Shown here piece by piece: positions 34,650-45,860 of a stretch of DNA of 64,000 bases (the stretch's first letter is position 1; every line of letters begins with the position of its first letter). The position numbers and the translations under genes are program-made. Below the pieces are notes generated by a model that saw only the letters and a program-made list of their open reading frames with translations, was not told the DNA's origin and made no database searches. Source of the DNA: Cristatella mucedo (lineage: Eukaryota > Bryozoa > Phylactolaemata > Cristatellidae); NCBI GenBank assembly GCA_009760855.2, contig WPIO01000262.1:107022-171021 (forward strand), given 5' to 3'.

Positions 34650-35567
34650 CTATGAAACTTTAGGTACGGCTAAGTTGTGAACGTAGTCGGCCAGCTCTGA
34701 CTGAAACACCACTTCAGAATCGAGAATGTCCAAGAAAACTCGGATCGCTTTGTCGCCACGTCGAGCACAGATGTTCACGGAAGCTTTTTTTTCTGCTTCT
34801 TGCCTCTGCCCATTCTCTTGTTTCCCATTCTCCTACAATTAAATTTAATGCAGCAAGGCCAATTTGACAAACTTCGAGAAAGCTGAACGGTTTATCCTTC
34901 GATGAATTCCTTCAAAGCCATTCAGAGCTACGGTACCATCAAGCCACATTTCGTCCAACACAATGTATGCATAAATATAAAATCAAAGCGAGCGTCCTCC
35001 ACGCCTGTGGGGCTGCACTTAAATAAAAAACTGCAAAGCCTCAATGTCCTTCAAAGGGAAGAGCTGCCAGACAAGGCAATGAAGACTTCAATCCTCAAAA
35101 AGGCTCCCCAGACGTCGTACTCGGACTTACCCGGCTGCTTCCTTCTCTACTCGTATCAGGTCGGATGTCCGTTCCAATGTGGCCTTCAAATCTCGTCTCG
35201 GACCTTTTACCACTACCCTCCATTGTAAGTGCTAGTAAAAGACGGCCAGTGGGTGCAGGCTGATCAGCTCTAAATCACCGATTGTTAGTTTGGGCATTCA
35301 ATAGGAGCAACAGAGGCCGGCTGCACGGGAAAGGCAGAGGTGAGGCCAGGCTGAAAACTTGCCTTTTCTTTTGAGAGCAAAGTGCAAGTGCAGTCGATGG
35401 CAATGACCTTCTCTCAAACTCCTGTTTCGCATTTCCTTGGCGATGCCTTTCGCATATTCCTCTTGACATGAGCTAGATGGCACTCTCAGGCTCTCCATCT
35501 GCTCGACCAGGTGCAGCTTTCTGGTACAATTGAGAAGCCGTCGCTCAATCGAGGCTGTCGTTATCAT
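34650..35567 (-). pseudogene. CARD-domain gene remnant (two exons), probable pseudogene
   Basis: CARD domains are six-helix Death-fold modules used in caspase and innate-immune signalling. The second exon (34832 down to 34650, 60 residues and a TAG stop) follows an acceptor (taatttaattgtag) in phase 0. It reads a CARD C-terminal half: 'QEAEKKASVNICARRGDKAI' then 'RVFLDILDSEVVFQSELADY'. The R-G-x-K-A-x-x-x-F pattern is typical of helices 4-5. Upstream, at 35567 to about 35400, a candidate first-half exon reads 'RLLNCTRKLHLVEQMES'. After a one-base frame change it continues 'SESAI', a TAG stop, then 'LMSRGICERHRQ', fitting helices 1-3. The stop and frameshift suggest a dead gene. The donor of the first exon is unclear. 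The assignment rests on motif pattern alone. Confidence 0.5.
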
Positions 35568-35667
35568 GCAGATGCCACACAGTAGAATCCTTGCCTTCCA
35601 ACAAATTTCATTAAAATCATTTTTTCTATCACAAATCCGTAGAGCTGAAGTTAAAAAATAACTAAAT

Positions 35668-35835
35668 AAATCCTAGCTGATTAAACAGCCTCTTTTTGTA
35701 TAGCGACAGAAGAGCCTTTACGGCTATCACCACTGCTTGCAGTGGCGGTAAAGAATCGCCCACTGCAGGAATCGAACCCACGACCTTGGGATCGAGGTCG
35801 TGAAAGCCTTACCTAGTGTGCCATCACGGCTAAGT
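35668..35835 (-). mobile_element. SINE2, well-preserved, reverse
   Basis: The minus strand reads the head 'agccgtgatggcacactagg', then the B-box block 'gtcgtgggttcgattcctgc', the body 'agtgggcgattctttaccgc', and the tail 'cttctgtcgctatacaaaaa' with 'gaggctgtttaatcagct'. It is among the more complete SINE2 copies. Confidence 0.88.
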
Positions 35836-36345
35836 TCGCACTAGGATAGCCTGAAACTTGTCAAATATGAATTTTAATGAAATCCAACTTGGTAATATGA
35901 GCACAGGTAAAGGTAATTAGAATTATAAAGATGACTTCTCAAAAATGTGTTCTGCTAGTGCAGCTGGAGCAGCATCTCCACATAATGAGGATGTCGCATT
36001 CCGAATCGACTTTCAACGAGAAGACTACCTTAAAAAACAATTGAACTTATCTGCATGGGCTACCCATAGCTAGCAAGTAAACTTCAAAGTTTTGTCAATC
36101 TCCTTTAGGACCCTTCAAGCTTTTTTCCGGACACTAAAGTTATGGTTTTCCAAAAAAAGATTTTCTGGGTCTTACGAGATATGAGTGAACGAGTGTATTC
36201 AAAACAACCTAGTGGTACAATGCTTAGCATATAGAGGAGGAGATATTATAGGTATGATGGAGCAAAAAGAGGAGACCTAAACGTGGATAATACAAACTCG
36301 TAGTTGATTCTTCACTGGAATAGGACCGAATGCAGGTCAGCAAAA
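35836..36345. other. Unassigned stretch
   Basis: AT-rich sequence without recognised features. Confidence 0.35.
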
Positions 36346-36492
36346 GATTGTTGTAGCTTGTCACGACCCTGGTCCCGAGATCCTGGTTTAGAACCTTGCA
36401 GCAGGCGATTCTTCATTGCAGCTGCAAGCCGTGGTGATAGCATTTAAAGCTTTTCTGTGGCTGTAGAAAATGAGGCTGTTAAACTTTTCCGC
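36346..36492 (+). mobile_element. SINE2, diverged
   Basis: 'cacgaccctggtcccgagat', then 'gcaggcgattcttcattgca', 'agccgtggtgatagcattta' and the tail 'aaaatgaggctgttaaac' follow the SINE2 order. The B-box is degraded. Confidence 0.75.
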
Positions 36493-36519
36493 CACGACAG
36501 ACGAGACCGAGCTTTCTTT

Positions 36520-36975
36520 TTCCGCCACGACAGACAAGCCTAGCTGCAGAGGCTTGCATTAGCTGTAAGCACCTGATTGCATAGGCCCGAAGATCAGCTA
36601 GCAGTGAGTTACCGCTGTGTAGACGAGATGTCACAAATGCATAGACCGATTGATATGTGGTATCCGTGTCTCAACAGGCCCGGAATTTTAGAAATTTTGA
36701 GTAGCTGAAGCTAAGCAGACTTGACTTCGAAGCTGATCTGGTTGACTAACGATAGGTCACATTGGAACGTGACACCTAGATTTATTTCTTATTTAACAGG
36801 TGATGTTTCAGCATAGCCGGTCTTGAGTGTCAAGTCTTCTATTTTTTTAATCATATCTAGTTTCCCTATAACTAGTAATTTGGATAAACCAACATTAAAT
36901 TATACTGCCATCCATGTGCAAATGTCGTCATAATGCACACAATTTTGAGTTGAGAGAGTTCGACGTGCTGGGAGG
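36520..36975 (-). mobile_element. LINE-A RT-region fragment, reverse
   Basis: The minus strand includes 'acgacatttgcacatggatg', the diverged counterpart of the LINE-A segment after YADDT (DDIHTWMA). On the plus strand 'acgacagacaagcctagctg' and 'cagtgagttaccgctgtgta' match other reversed LINE-A copies (51970-52040). Heavily decayed. Confidence 0.75.
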
Positions 36976-37084
36976 GCTTTGTAAATCAAAGATCGGGACT
37001 GACTGTCCCTCGACAGGCATACGAAGACGATCATAGCAATGGCCAAGTCTAGCTTATATACAAATATAGTTGAATATTGTTGAT

Positions 37085-39106
37085 GCACAATACGAAAATG
37101 CTGACGTTACTGATTAACCATCTCTTCAACCACTCCCAGATTAGCTCCTTACCCGATGATTCTTGTGATGATCTAGCCGATCTGTTCTCAAGATTCTTTG
37201 TGCAGAAGATGGACAAGATCAGGGAGTCTATCCCTGCGATGACAACATCCCCCTAGAATGCTGTCCCCTGATTCCTGGCTGCTCCTCAATGTCTACATTT
37301 AAGGAGGTCACTAATGATCTCGTCCTGAAGTTCATATCCCAATCAAATGAGACAACAAGTCCTTTGGACCCTTTACCCACTGTCCTGCTCCTACGTTGCA
37401 TTGATCTGCTGCTGCCATACATAACTAACATCATTATTATGTCGTTAGCATCAGTTCATGTCCCAGCACCTTTCAAAAAAAGCAGCAGTCAGGCCACTTC
37501 TCAAGGAAGCAGCACTAGACCAAGAGAACTTGAGCAGCTACCACCCAGTCTCCCTTCTCCCATTCCTATCAAAGACACAAGAACTGGTCGGGGCGAACCA
37601 GCTGACCTCATATGGAAACCTCAAACCTTTCTAGAAAGTTCCAGTCTAGCTTTAGAGCTAATCAATCCACAGAGTCAGCATTGCTTAGGGTGTACAACGA
37701 CCTACTTAGGAATGCAGACATGGGTAGAGTGTCTCTGCTTGTTTTGCTCGATCTTTCGGCAGCTTTTGATACTGTCGATTAGGAAGTTCTTCTAGAGCGC
37801 CTCTCATCTCTCCTGGGCATCTGCTCTGCAATGGTTCAGGTCCTATCTCAGTGGGAGACTCCAGTATTGACGTGAATGTACAAAGATCATCCGACGTACC
37901 TCTGAAATATGGGGTACCTTAGGGCTCCTTGCTAGGTCAGGATCTTCCACGGTTTATACTCTCCCTCTTGCTGATGTGATTGCCAAGCACAATCTAGGCT
38001 TTCACTTCAATGCAGATGACGCTCAGTTGTACCTTTGCTTTGATCCCTCGCAGCCTTCGAGCACCTCGAATTCTCTCAACTCACTTGCTGCATGTATTGA
38101 TGACATCCACACATGGATGGCAGCAAATTTTCTAAAACTAAACGATGATAAAACTAGCTTACTAGTTATGGGCAAACCCAGTGTGATTAACAAATTGGAA
38201 ACGCTGTTGCTCAAATTTGGCTCTGCCAGTATATCTCCTGTTGAATCAGCTCGAAATCTAGGTGTCATGTTCAAAAGTGACCTCTCGTTAGACGACCACA
38301 TCAGCTCCACAGTTAGGTCTGCCTACAATCAGCTCCATAACATTGCTTAAATTCGGGCTTGTTTAGATAAGGATACCACGCCCGAGTGAGTCTATGCATT
38401 TGTGACATCCTGTTTTGACTTCTGTAACTCACTGCTTGCTAACCTACCGGCATGTGCAATCAGGCGACTACAGCTGGTGCAAAATTCCGCAGCTAGGCTT
38501 GTCTGTCGTAAGCTTCGCAGGTGACATATCACAACACTTCTCGCCGACCTGCAGTGGCTACCAATCAAGCAACGGATCAACTTCACGGTTCTGTCGCTCA
38601 CTTTTAGGTCACTTCATTCTTTGGCTCCAGCATATTTCTCCGACATACTCCCCCATCAGGCCAAGCATCGTACCACCCGGTTTTCAGAATCCAACAGTCT
38701 ACCAATAACTCGTACAAACCACAAATCCTTTAGAGTCTGTGCATTCAGTTTGTATGCTCCCAAAGCCTGGAACTCCCTTCCGACTTGCGTCAGAACATCC
38801 CCTGGCTTGACCACATTTGAAAAGAACAAAAGAACTTAAAAGCACACCTATTTAGGACAGCATTTAGTGGGTCCCTGTGATTCTTCCTTGATGTGCTCAT
38901 GCATGCTGACACTGTGCATGCTGCCACTAACCACATTTGCATGCCGACCTTGTGCATGTCACCATTAACCATGTTATTCATGTTGTTTATCATATTATTC
39001 ACGATTCAATCGCGTTTTCCTTTGCAGCAAATGTAAAGGGCTTAGGAAGGGATTGAGTTCTCTGAGCGTGCTAAATAAAGTGTATTATTATTATTATTAT
39101 TATAAG
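37085..39106 (+). mobile_element. LINE-A retrotransposon, RT to 3' end, defective
   Basis: Second long LINE-A copy. The linker 'QKMDKI' is near 37200. RT blocks follow, including 'VSLLVLLDLSAAFDTVD' (about 37725) with a TAG directly after it. Further on are 'GFHFNADDAQLYLCF' (about 37995), where the catalytic YADD tyrosine is replaced by asparagine, and 'DDIHTWMAANFLKLNDDKTS' (about 38100). 'ARNLGVMFKSDLSLDDHIS' (about 38250) and 'KAWNSLPTCVRTSPGLTTF' (about 38765) complete the C-terminal part. The 3'-UTR and hairpin tail end in ATT repeats at about 39100. Several stops and frame changes show it is inactive. Confidence 0.9.
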
Positions 39107-39930
39107 TCTCTCTTCTTGTTTTGCCCGATCTTTTGGCAGCTTTTGTACTATTATTCACCAAGTCCTTCTTCACTTCCTCTAATCCCCCATCCTCATCACT
39201 GATACTGCCTTACAATGCTTCAGGTCCCGCCGCGGCTTGGCTCATTCGTACCTAGCTGAACTGCTGCACCAGTTTCAGCCTGTTCGTGCCGTCAGGTCCT
39301 ATGTGGACAAAAAATTAGCTGTCCCATTCCTCAGCTTAAAGACAGTTGGCGACAGAAGCTTTAGCTCTGCAGGTCCTAGACTGTGGAACTCGCTTCCACA
39401 ATTCTTGCACAACGACAACTACTCTCCTATTGCCGACTATGGCACATCCTTTTCAGCGGTCCTGAGCTGCTACTTATATGCTACTCACTACCTTAACTGC
39501 TCTCCTGACTCAGCTATGCTTCCCACTTTCTCTTTGTTGCCTGAGACGAAGTCTGTTGGCTACCGAATGCGTACCGAAAGCCGCTAAGGCTGTGAGTGGG
39601 CTTTACAAAACTCTCCTGCGTAACACCCACATGGTCTTTATGACTTTGTGGAGTTACAGACGGAGACACATTACATTACATTATAAGTTGGAGACTCCGG
39701 ACTATTAATGTGAACGGACAAAGATCATCGGAAGAGCCTCTCAAACATTGGTTACCTCAGGGCTTTGTGCTTGGTCCTTGCTTTTCATGGCTTATACTTT
39801 CCTTCTAGCCGATATGATTGCCCAGCACAACCAAGGTTTTCACCTGTATGCTGATGAGACTAAGTCGCACCATCGCTTTGATCCCTGCAAGCCCTTGGGT
39901 AAGTCGAATTCTCACAGCTCGCTTAAGGTT
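39107..39930 (+). mobile_element. LINE-A RT fragment interrupted by LINE-B
   Basis: The left part (39107-39227) reads the LINE-A 'LFCPIFWQLL' nucleotide segment ('tgttttgcccgatcttttgg') up to 'cttcaggtcc'. The right part (39684-39930) resumes at 'agttggagactccggac' and continues through 'LYADETK', a decayed YADDT block. The two halves are contiguous in other LINE-A copies, so this is one element split by an insertion. Confidence 0.82.
39228..39683 (+). mobile_element. LINE-B 3' end nested in LINE-A
   Basis: The C-terminal frame (SYLAELLHQFQPVRAVRSY..., ending YRMRTESR, then TAA) and the 3'-UTR end with 'acattacattacattata'. It is 5' truncated. It sits inside the LINE-A RT region after 'caggtcc', so it is younger than that LINE-A copy. 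Confidence 0.88.
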
Positions 39931-40439
39931 TTGCGATTCACAGATGCATTAAGAAGAATATGAGGGAATATTGAGAGCACAAATTGTAGACTGAATAGGA
40001 TCTGCTTTTGGTCAGATAAGAGAAATCCAGCCTTCATTTTTTATTATAGCCTCAGTTCTAGGTGAAAATGTGGTCGAGCTTGTGACCCGTGATGTAAGTA
40101 GGGCCATGCAAGTGAGCCACAAGAGACAAATAGTCACTCGGAACTCAAAATTCTGTGCTGATAGCGTCAGATAGAACTAATCAAATGAAAGCGAAACTAA
40201 CCCGGAATGAGGAAAGAGCGATGTAGTGCACACAGAATCGAAATGAGATAAGAACAATGTTCTATAATATAAGACTTGGTTCGTAGGAGGCGAAGACTAC
40301 TGCCACTATGTGCAGCATTCTATCGAGTAAACTAAAAACAATAGATTCGAAAGTCTGATTCAATGGGACTGCAAATGGCTTGACATCGAATGGTGAGCGA
40401 CTGTAGAAGAACTACTGGAACTTCCACGGTCGAAACCCA
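39931..40439. other. Unassigned stretch
   Basis: No gene or repeat was recognised. Confidence 0.35.
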
Positions 40440-40585
40440 AATTCAAGCTAGTTTGGTCCAGCTGTGAAGGTAAACGCCCCGACCAAGGTCTGGCTGAGAC
40501 CGTGGGCTCGAGCCCCAAGGCATATGTGAAGTGCCTGAATAGCGATTAACTTAATTTGGGTTGCTATACAAATAAATTATATTGT
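40440..40585 (+). mobile_element. SINE1
   Basis: 'cgccccgaccaaggtctggc', then 'gaccgtgggctcgagcccca' (B-box) and the tail 'gaagtgcctgaatagcgatt', ending 'tatacaaataaatta'. The A-box part is diverged. Confidence 0.83.
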
Positions 40586-40984
40586 TTTATGCGATGCCCT
40601 AACCAAATATCCACACCAGCTACAGAAGTGGCTGCACTCTTATAACGTAGCCACGCATCTTCACATGCCCAGGTCTCAACAGGCATCCTATTAAAACGAA
40701 AAAATGCTTAAAGGGAACTAAGGCAAACTAATCGGATACTAACCAGGACCTAATTAACGGCTATTCACCCGGGCTCACCTATCGGGGAATCTCCAGATGT
40801 CAATTATCGGCTACTAACCTGGGCCCACTTACCGAAATCTTTCCTTCTCGATCAAGTCGGCCAGTTCACCTGCTGCCACGTTTTCATCGCGAAGAGCAGC
40901 AAGGAAGGCCTCAGCTACTCTTTCTCCCGACTTCAGAACGAAGTCTACGAGGGCACCAGCTGCGTCCGTAGCTGTTCTCTTTCC
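40586..40984. other. Unassigned stretch
   Basis: No gene was recognised. Confidence 0.35.
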
Positions 40985-41215
40985 CTACGTAAGCAGTGAT
41001 TATAATAATAATAATAACAATGCATTGATAAAACGCCATCAGAGAACCCAATCTCTTTCTAGGCGCTTTACATTTGCTGCAAAGAAAAACGCGATTGAAT
41101 GTGAGTAATATCATGCTTGATAAGCAACATTAATAACATAGTTAGGGGTGACGTGCACAGGGTCAGCATGCAGGCATGGTTAGTGGCAGCATGCACAGTG
41201 TCAATTAGTAAGAAA
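40985..41215 (-). mobile_element. LINE-A 3' end, reverse
   Basis: Reversed ATT tract, hairpin ('aaacgccatcagagaaccca', 'ctctttctaggcgctttaca') and 3'-UTR ('gtgacgtgcacagggtcagc', 'agtggcagcatgcacagtgt'). Confidence 0.87.
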
Positions 41216-42499
41216 CAGCTTTAGCCGAAGCGATTGGAGAACAGGTGAATCGAGCACGGGTTCACTTTAACACTCAATTTTCCTCTGGATGCGTTCTCAA
41301 TTCAAATAAGGGGACTAGATTTTTGGAGAAGGGATACCTAGAATAGTTACTTCCGAATAGCTGTCCGGTTACTACGTAAATGCATTTTATAGTGGCAAAA
41401 GCTACCGTATAATTCACATTTAACCATCTCTATCTGAAGATTTAGCCAACACGTCACGAGCTCAAAAGCTGACATGATTTAAGGAATATGGCTTTTCCCT
41501 AGAACTACCCACGTTCCTTACACTTCTTCAATTTACGAGAACTCCCTGAATACTTCCTTCAACCGCCTGTACTTACCTAACTTACGGGCATTCAGCTGAG
41601 CTCTGCAAGCTCACTGAACTCTCTAAACTCCCAAAACTTGTCTGAACCCCCTATACTCATCCAAACTCGTTGAATTCCAAGGCAACATGGAAATGATCGT
41701 GGAGAAGCATAAGCAAGAGTGGGCAAGTCGGTAAAGTTGGTCGATGTCCGATAAGTCAGGCTAGCGACAGCAGTCCTTTGTAGGCTTATTCAAATAGATG
41801 GCCTTCAGATTTTCTAAGATGCCTCTTCGGGAAAAGGCAGGAAACAGTCGCTAGAAATTTCTACAAACGTCGGCAGTTACTGGCCAACTCCAAAACGTCT
41901 AGGGCTGGCTGCTCCATTTTCACATAAACAGTTGACTCTCTCTGAACACTTGCGAATGTTCGTAAATCGTCTACAGATGACAAACGTCTCATAGGAATCA
42001 TGCAAGTGGGAAAATGTATATTTGTTCACGTTAACCAGCTAATGTGTCAAAAGTCTAAAAACTAGATGCAGCAACGTTCAGCTGTTCAAACAGATCAAAT
42101 CGTAAGACAGTCAGGAACCTGAATGGGTGTCAGAACCGCTTGCTAAGTTAAAGTTATCCAGCGATGTTCTGAAAAATTAGCAATGACGGTAATCAAGGAA
42201 GGGCACATGCACAACGACCAGGAAGAGTCAGGTGAGCCGGCTGCTGGATTAGGACACTTGTCTAACTGATTCTTTTTAAGATTGAGGCCTACTGAATGAT
42301 AGATTAAACTGCAGCTGACTTTAATAACGAAAAGTATAGCTTTTTTAGCAACGCCACCAGTATAAAAAAATGCCAATACAGTATCCATACTCGTTACATG
42401 TACCATTCCCAGAAAATGCTAAGTGCTAAAATTAAGACTTAATTTTCATCAGGTACTATTCAAATACTCGATACAGTTAGCCGATTGTGCTACAGTGCT
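41216..42499. other. Unassigned stretch
   Basis: No gene or repeat family was recognised. 41560-41660 has several 'ctcc..aact' phrases that look loosely repetitive. Confidence 0.35.
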
Positions 42500-42648
42500 A
42501 TATTATGCTAAAGTTTCCGAGGTCGTGGGTTCGATTCCTGCAGTGGGCGATTCTTTATCGCTACTGCAAGCTGTGGTGATTGCCGTGAATGCTCTTCTGT
42601 CACTATACAAAAAGAGGCTGTTTAATCAGCTAGGATTTTTTTAGTTCA
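42500..42648 (+). mobile_element. SINE2
   Basis: 'gaggtcgtgggttcgattcc' is a textbook B-box context, followed by 'tgcagtgggcgattctttat'. The tail is 'ctgtcactatacaaaaagag' then 'gctgtttaatcagctagg', closing with a T run. The A-box part is poorly preserved. Confidence 0.87.
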
Positions 42649-42989
42649 GCAGCAGATTGTGCCTAATGGTCAAGACATTTACTCAAATAAAGAGCTGGGT
42701 TATGTTTATAGCTAGGTATGCATCATTCACAAATCAAAAAATAATTTTCGAGATGTAGGCTTAACACTAACTTGGCCGGTCTGCCATTTACCGCTGATAA
42801 GTACCAACCTGTGACTTGAACTAGGACTAAGTGCCCTTACATGAAGACCCAGGTGGTGAGTTAAAGTCCTGCAACAGGCTATTGAGTGTATTCCACTGCA
42901 AGTGGTTATTGCAACAGCTACTGCTCCTAGGATTAAAAATAATAAAGGCTCGGCAGGTTTTACCTGCTGAGGTGAGTGCTCAAAGATCA

Positions 42990-43219
42990 GCCAAGGTGCT
43001 TCTAATTTCAAGCCTAGCTTCTACAATAGGTTCCAAATTGAGTACCTTTATTGCCTCTAACTCCGATGTATTCAGTAAAGTTTGTGCGACTAAAATTCGT
43101 GCAATCTGCACAACTCTTTTCTTGCTCAGTTTATTTACAATGACATCCATTTTCCTTGTGATAGCAGAACTCAGATCTTGGTTGGAGGTCACCGAAGATT
43201 GTCCGTCTACTTCTGCAAG
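42990..43219 (-). other. Candidate coding exon, helical, unidentified
   Basis: On the minus strand an acceptor-like site (gttcgtccatgtcttgcag) ends at about 43220. The open frame after it reads 'EVDGQSSVTSNQDLSSAI', 'TRKMDVIVNKLSKKRVVQIA' and 'RILVAQTLLNTSELEAIKVL', then 'NLEPIVEARLEIRSTLADL', and stops. The helix pattern and the LLNTSELEAI segment loosely resemble a Death-fold/CARD first half, but this is weak. The frame shows no stop for about 77 codons. The upstream 43355-43777 frame (140 residues) was not recognised. Confidence 0.3.
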
Positions 43220-43894
43220 ACATGGACGAACATGAAATGAAAAATAATACCGCTTCAAAAAAATGCGTACTGTATACTTGTTGGCTGACATTAGACAGAA
43301 ACTAATGTCGACAGTTATTAACTAAAACTAATTTGGGCACGCTAGTTTTTTCAATTAAAATACGATGCTAATCTCTATTGTCACCCATTTTGATTGTTCC
43401 GGTGCACCGTTTTCGTACACGTAAAGTGCGATTTGCCGGGTCTGTTGAGTTATAAAGTGTTTAACACTGCGAAATACTTTTGTGGATAGCATCCAGCAGA
43501 TCTTTCTTGGCTGCTGCCACAGAGGGTTAAGAATCTGCTTCAAAAAGAAGAGATTAAAAACTTTGTTGGTTAAACGAAAAAGTAACTCCAAATAATCTTT
43601 TAATTTAACTAAATCCAAACCATTATTGCAGCAAGACCAGCTAAGATTTAACCGACTTACTACACTGGGGGTGTAACATGAAAATGGTGTGGAGTTCATG
43701 AAAAATTCTTGCCAGTCAATTACTTTGCCATGCTTAAAAAAGTAATAGAGAAGGAGCACTCTGGTTCGCGCCGACATTGGTCATTTTTTCGCTCACTCGG
43801 TCATTACCACGAAGGTCAATCACACTCCAATATAGGACGTCTGTTTCTTCTCTCATGTCTTGGACGACCGGCCCCCTCCCCGAAGTATAACAGT

Positions 43895-44085
43895 ACTACG
43901 GTGAGGGTTCTGTATTTCCCAAGTAAAGCCTAAGCGTCTTTCGGCAAATATTCGGTAGATAACAAAGTGCACGTAACACTACAAAGGGAAAGTGAGAGTC
44001 GTAGTCGAATCAGAAGAGCCTCTGAGGCAGTGAGCATGTGAGCAAGTAAGTAGCTGCTCAGGACTGCAGGAGAGGATGCACCACA
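43895..44085 (-). mobile_element. LINE-B C-terminal/3' fragment, reverse
   Basis: 'attcggtaga', 'gcacgtaacactacaaaggg', 'aaagtgagag' and 'agtagctgctcaggactgc' follow the order seen at 17990-18110. Decayed. Confidence 0.72.
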
Positions 44086-44579
44086 TTCAGCAGACGGAGA
44101 TCGCATGTCGCCTTTAGCAGGAAGATCCCGACGTCGTACGATTCATTGGTCTAGTGTCGTAAATAACACTCTAACATGCTATCGAACTCTCGCAGCCTAT
44201 CTTTTTACGGCGTTCAAAACTCAGCTAAACAGGCCTTGCTGACTGAGCACTAATGTGTTCGAGCAAACTCGTAGAATATATAAACTCGTACTAACATAGG
44301 TATACAGCAGACGCTAACTTACTTGCGTTGCCTTAATGAAAGTTATGAATTGCACATGACTGGCTTATCGTTATAATTTTGGAGGCGGTCGTATCGGCCA
44401 GGAAAAGGTTTCTTAGAAATTTGTACTGGAGAAGTGCTCACGTTGGATGTTTTGAAATAACTACACTCACTGCCTTTAACGAGCCGTATTGACTATTGAC
44501 GCTTCAAAATGGCACTGCCCTGCAAAGAAATTGGCCACGATGTGATTTCTAATTCTAAAGCCAAGTAAAGGTAAAGGTT
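44086..44579. other. Unassigned stretch
   Basis: No gene or repeat was recognised. Confidence 0.35.
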
Positions 44580-44745
44580 AGCTGATTTCATAACCACTCG
44601 TATAGAGCGACCGAATTGCCACGATGGCTATCATCCTGCTCTCGCAGACAGCAACAACGGATAGTCTCGTAAAGCACAGCACTCAAACCCACGACTACAG
44701 TCATGCTGCTTGAGCACCGACCCAATGGGCAAACACCGGCAAGCA
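44580..44745 (-). mobile_element. SINE2-like, diverged, reverse
   Basis: The plus strand keeps the reversed order: 'ttagctgatttcataacca', 'tatagagcgacc', 'cacgatggctatcatcctgc', then 'ctcaaacccacgactacagt' (B-box complement) and 'cgacccaatgggcaaacacc' (head). Confidence 0.6.
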
Positions 44746-44938
44746 CACTGAAAGACTCACACTACTAAATGTGCTGGGCTACACACTTTGAACGTCCGAA
44801 TGCTTGTGAAATAGCTGCGATAAAAGGGCTAATGACTACAGCAATAATTATTCAGGTAATCCGATCGACTTACGACATCCGTTCAGGTTAAAATATGACA
44901 AGAGAACCTGGTCTCAGTAGCTCTCTTTGACGAAGGTA

Positions 44939-45060
44939 GGCCGGAATTTCGGCACACCCATTGGTCACCGATACTTTCTGTGGACACAATGTTTTTGTCG
45001 GTAGAGGCAGGTGGCAGCAATATTCCAATCTGGGCTAGATTTTTAATTTAAAAGCTATCA
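44939..45060 (-). repeat. Dispersed repeat R4, copy 1 (coding-like)
   Basis: Matches 48171-48300 in the same orientation ('atttcggcacacccatt', 'gtaggcag'-like and 'ggtagaggcagg', 'ctagatttttaattt'). On the minus strand both copies translate to a similar peptide: here 'PASTDKNIVSTESIGDQWVC', there 'PASTERNITSTENIHYKWVC'. It could be an exon of an unrecognised mobile element or gene family. Confidence 0.55.
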
Positions 45061-45109
45061 GTTATCTATTAGCCATTGCATTAGCCAAAAATAATAGCAG
45101 GCTCAATGG

Positions 45110-45860
45110 CATTAATCATAATAAGGTTAGAGGTGACTTGCACAGGGTCAGCATGAAAAGATGGTTACTGGCAGCATGCATTGAGTCAGCACACATAAGC
45201 ACACAATAGACTAATCCCATGCACCTACTAAACGCTGTGATAAATTTATGGGCTTTAGCTTCATTTTAAATTATCGTGAGTAAGGGGATGTCAAGGTGCC
45301 TATTAGGACTGAGTTACAGGCTTTGGAAGCATGCCAAGCGAAGGCCCTGCTCGCTTTAAAAAATTAAGGTTCGCATAAGGTGAAGCGAAACAATTTGAAT
45401 CATAAAAGCGACTGATGCGATGCCAAGCCTGGTGATGATAATATCCGATAGGTAGGCCAGAGCCAAGGAATGAAGGGACCTATAAGTGAATGACTGAGCC
45501 TTGAAGTCAATGCTCTGCTTGATTGGACGTCAGTGCATGTACGCAAAAAGTGGAGTGATGTGATAGCTGCAACTCTCACGACGGACTAGTCAAACTGCAA
45601 AGTTTCGCACCAACTACAAGTACCTGACTGCACATTTTCGCAAACAAGCAAGCAGTGAGTTACAGCAGTCAAGTCAGGATGTCAGAAATGCATGGGCCAG
45701 CTTAGATGTAGTATCACTGTCTAACGAAGCTCGAATTGTAGCAATGCTATGTAGCTGTATGGTAGCAGACTGGACGAGGCAGCTTATGCTGTCGTATAAC
45801 TGAAGGTCGCTTTGGAACAGGACACGTTGACTCCGTGCTGATTTAATAGGATAGCAGATC
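45110..45860 (-). mobile_element. LINE-A C-terminal/3' copy, reverse, diverged
   Basis: Reading left to right: 3'-UTR ('gtgacttgcacagggtcagc'), the ORF end ('ttacaggctttggaagcat'), 'gccagagccaaggaatgaag', 'agtcaatgctctgcttgatt', 'agcagtgagttacagcagtc' and on to 'gtcgctttggaacaggacac'. All are in the order of the other reversed LINE-A copies. The hairpin tail is missing at its left end. Confidence 0.82.

Noticed and set aside
42500-42648. Possible tRNA gene, because of a strong B-box (gggttcgattcc)
   Set aside because: The A-box half and cloverleaf pairing are lost, and the downstream sequence is the SINE2 body and tail. It is a SINE.
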